This document shows, in pieces, positions 63,849-64,000 of a stretch of DNA of 64,000 nucleotides. The notes under the pieces are model-generated. The model saw only the letters and a list, made by a program, of their open reading frames with translations, ran no database searches and was not told where the DNA came from. Position 1 is the first letter of the stretch, and every line of letters starts with the position of its first letter. Origin of the DNA: Dromiciops gliroides (taxonomy: Eukaryota; Chordata; Mammalia; Microbiotheria; Microbiotheriidae); contig NC_057861.1 in the NCBI RefSeq assembly GCF_019393635.1, forward strand, positions 81,475,327 through 81,539,326. The letters are read 5' to 3'. A program made the position numbers and the translations under genes.

Positions 63849-64000
63849 GGACAGCTAGGTGATGCAAAGAGTATAACACAGGGCTTGAAGTCAGAAAGAC
63901 CTGAATTTAAATGTGGCCTCAGATACTTACCAGCTATGGGACCCTGGGTAAGTCATTGTCCTTTGTCTTGAAGAGGACCATGAAATCAAGAAGGTGATGT
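63848..64000 (+). mobile_element. Marsupial SINE, sense, running off the window
   Basis: aaggacagctaggtgatgca, gaatttaaatgtggcctc, gggaccctgggtaagtca. It is then joined to cctttgtcttgaagaggacc, which looks like the reverse complement of the 3' module seen at 33800. Confidence 0.75.

Noticed and set aside
21813..64000. ADGRB1 (expected convergent neighbour) on the minus strand
   Set aside because: No exon of an adhesion GPCR tail was recognised. In human the two genes are some 65 kb apart by memory, so it probably lies beyond the window.
1..64000. CRISPR array, bacterial operon or integrated phage
   Set aside because: No regularly spaced direct repeats with unique spacers; repeats, introns and SINEs show the DNA is from a vertebrate nucleus.

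Overview
This is vertebrate nuclear DNA, almost certainly from a marsupial and probably an Australian-type (australidelphian) one. The evidence is the repeat mix. A tRNA-derived SINE with a gcagctaggtggc head and an A-rich tail occurs about twenty times. There are RTE-tailed Mar1-type SINEs, many MIR/CORE-SINE pieces, and many L2 and CR1/L3 LINE fragments. Repeat family names are from memory and were not checked against a library.

Only one protein-coding gene is clearly present: ARC (activity-regulated cytoskeleton-associated protein, Arg3.1), on the + strand. It has a TATA box at 17263, an intron-free 400-codon reading frame at 17638-18840, and two predicted introns in the 3' untranslated region (19661-20132 and 20268-20790). 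A single polyadenylation signal lies at 21789. ARC is a cellular gene descended from the Gag capsid of a Ty3/gypsy retrotransposon. Here it keeps the N-terminal helical domain and the two-lobed capsid domain, and has no zinc knuckle, protease or reverse transcriptase. Its protein differs from the human one (as remembered) in the palmitoylated cysteine cluster and in the oligomerisation motif.

Region 1-17.2 kb is ARC upstream DNA. It is mostly old repeats around a CpG-rich, repeat-poor block at about 11.87-12.57 kb. That block holds a perfect serum-response (CArG) box and is a candidate for the distal activity-dependent ARC enhancer (SARE) or for another promoter.

Region 21.8-64 kb is a gene-poor interval built of nested repeats: SINEs with intact target-site duplications, two large L2 copies, CR1/L3 pieces, a solo-LTR-like element, and long purine or pyrimidine tracts. 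A few repeat-poor islands (about 43.5-44.1, 47.1-48.6, 54.8-55.06, 56.5-57.1 and 60.6-61.3 kb) could be conserved non-coding DNA or exons of unrecognised transcripts. One of them has an exon-like segment at 56692-56817. The usual mammalian ARC neighbours (ADGRB1 on one side, JRK/PSCA on the other) were not found, which fits their distance from ARC in human.
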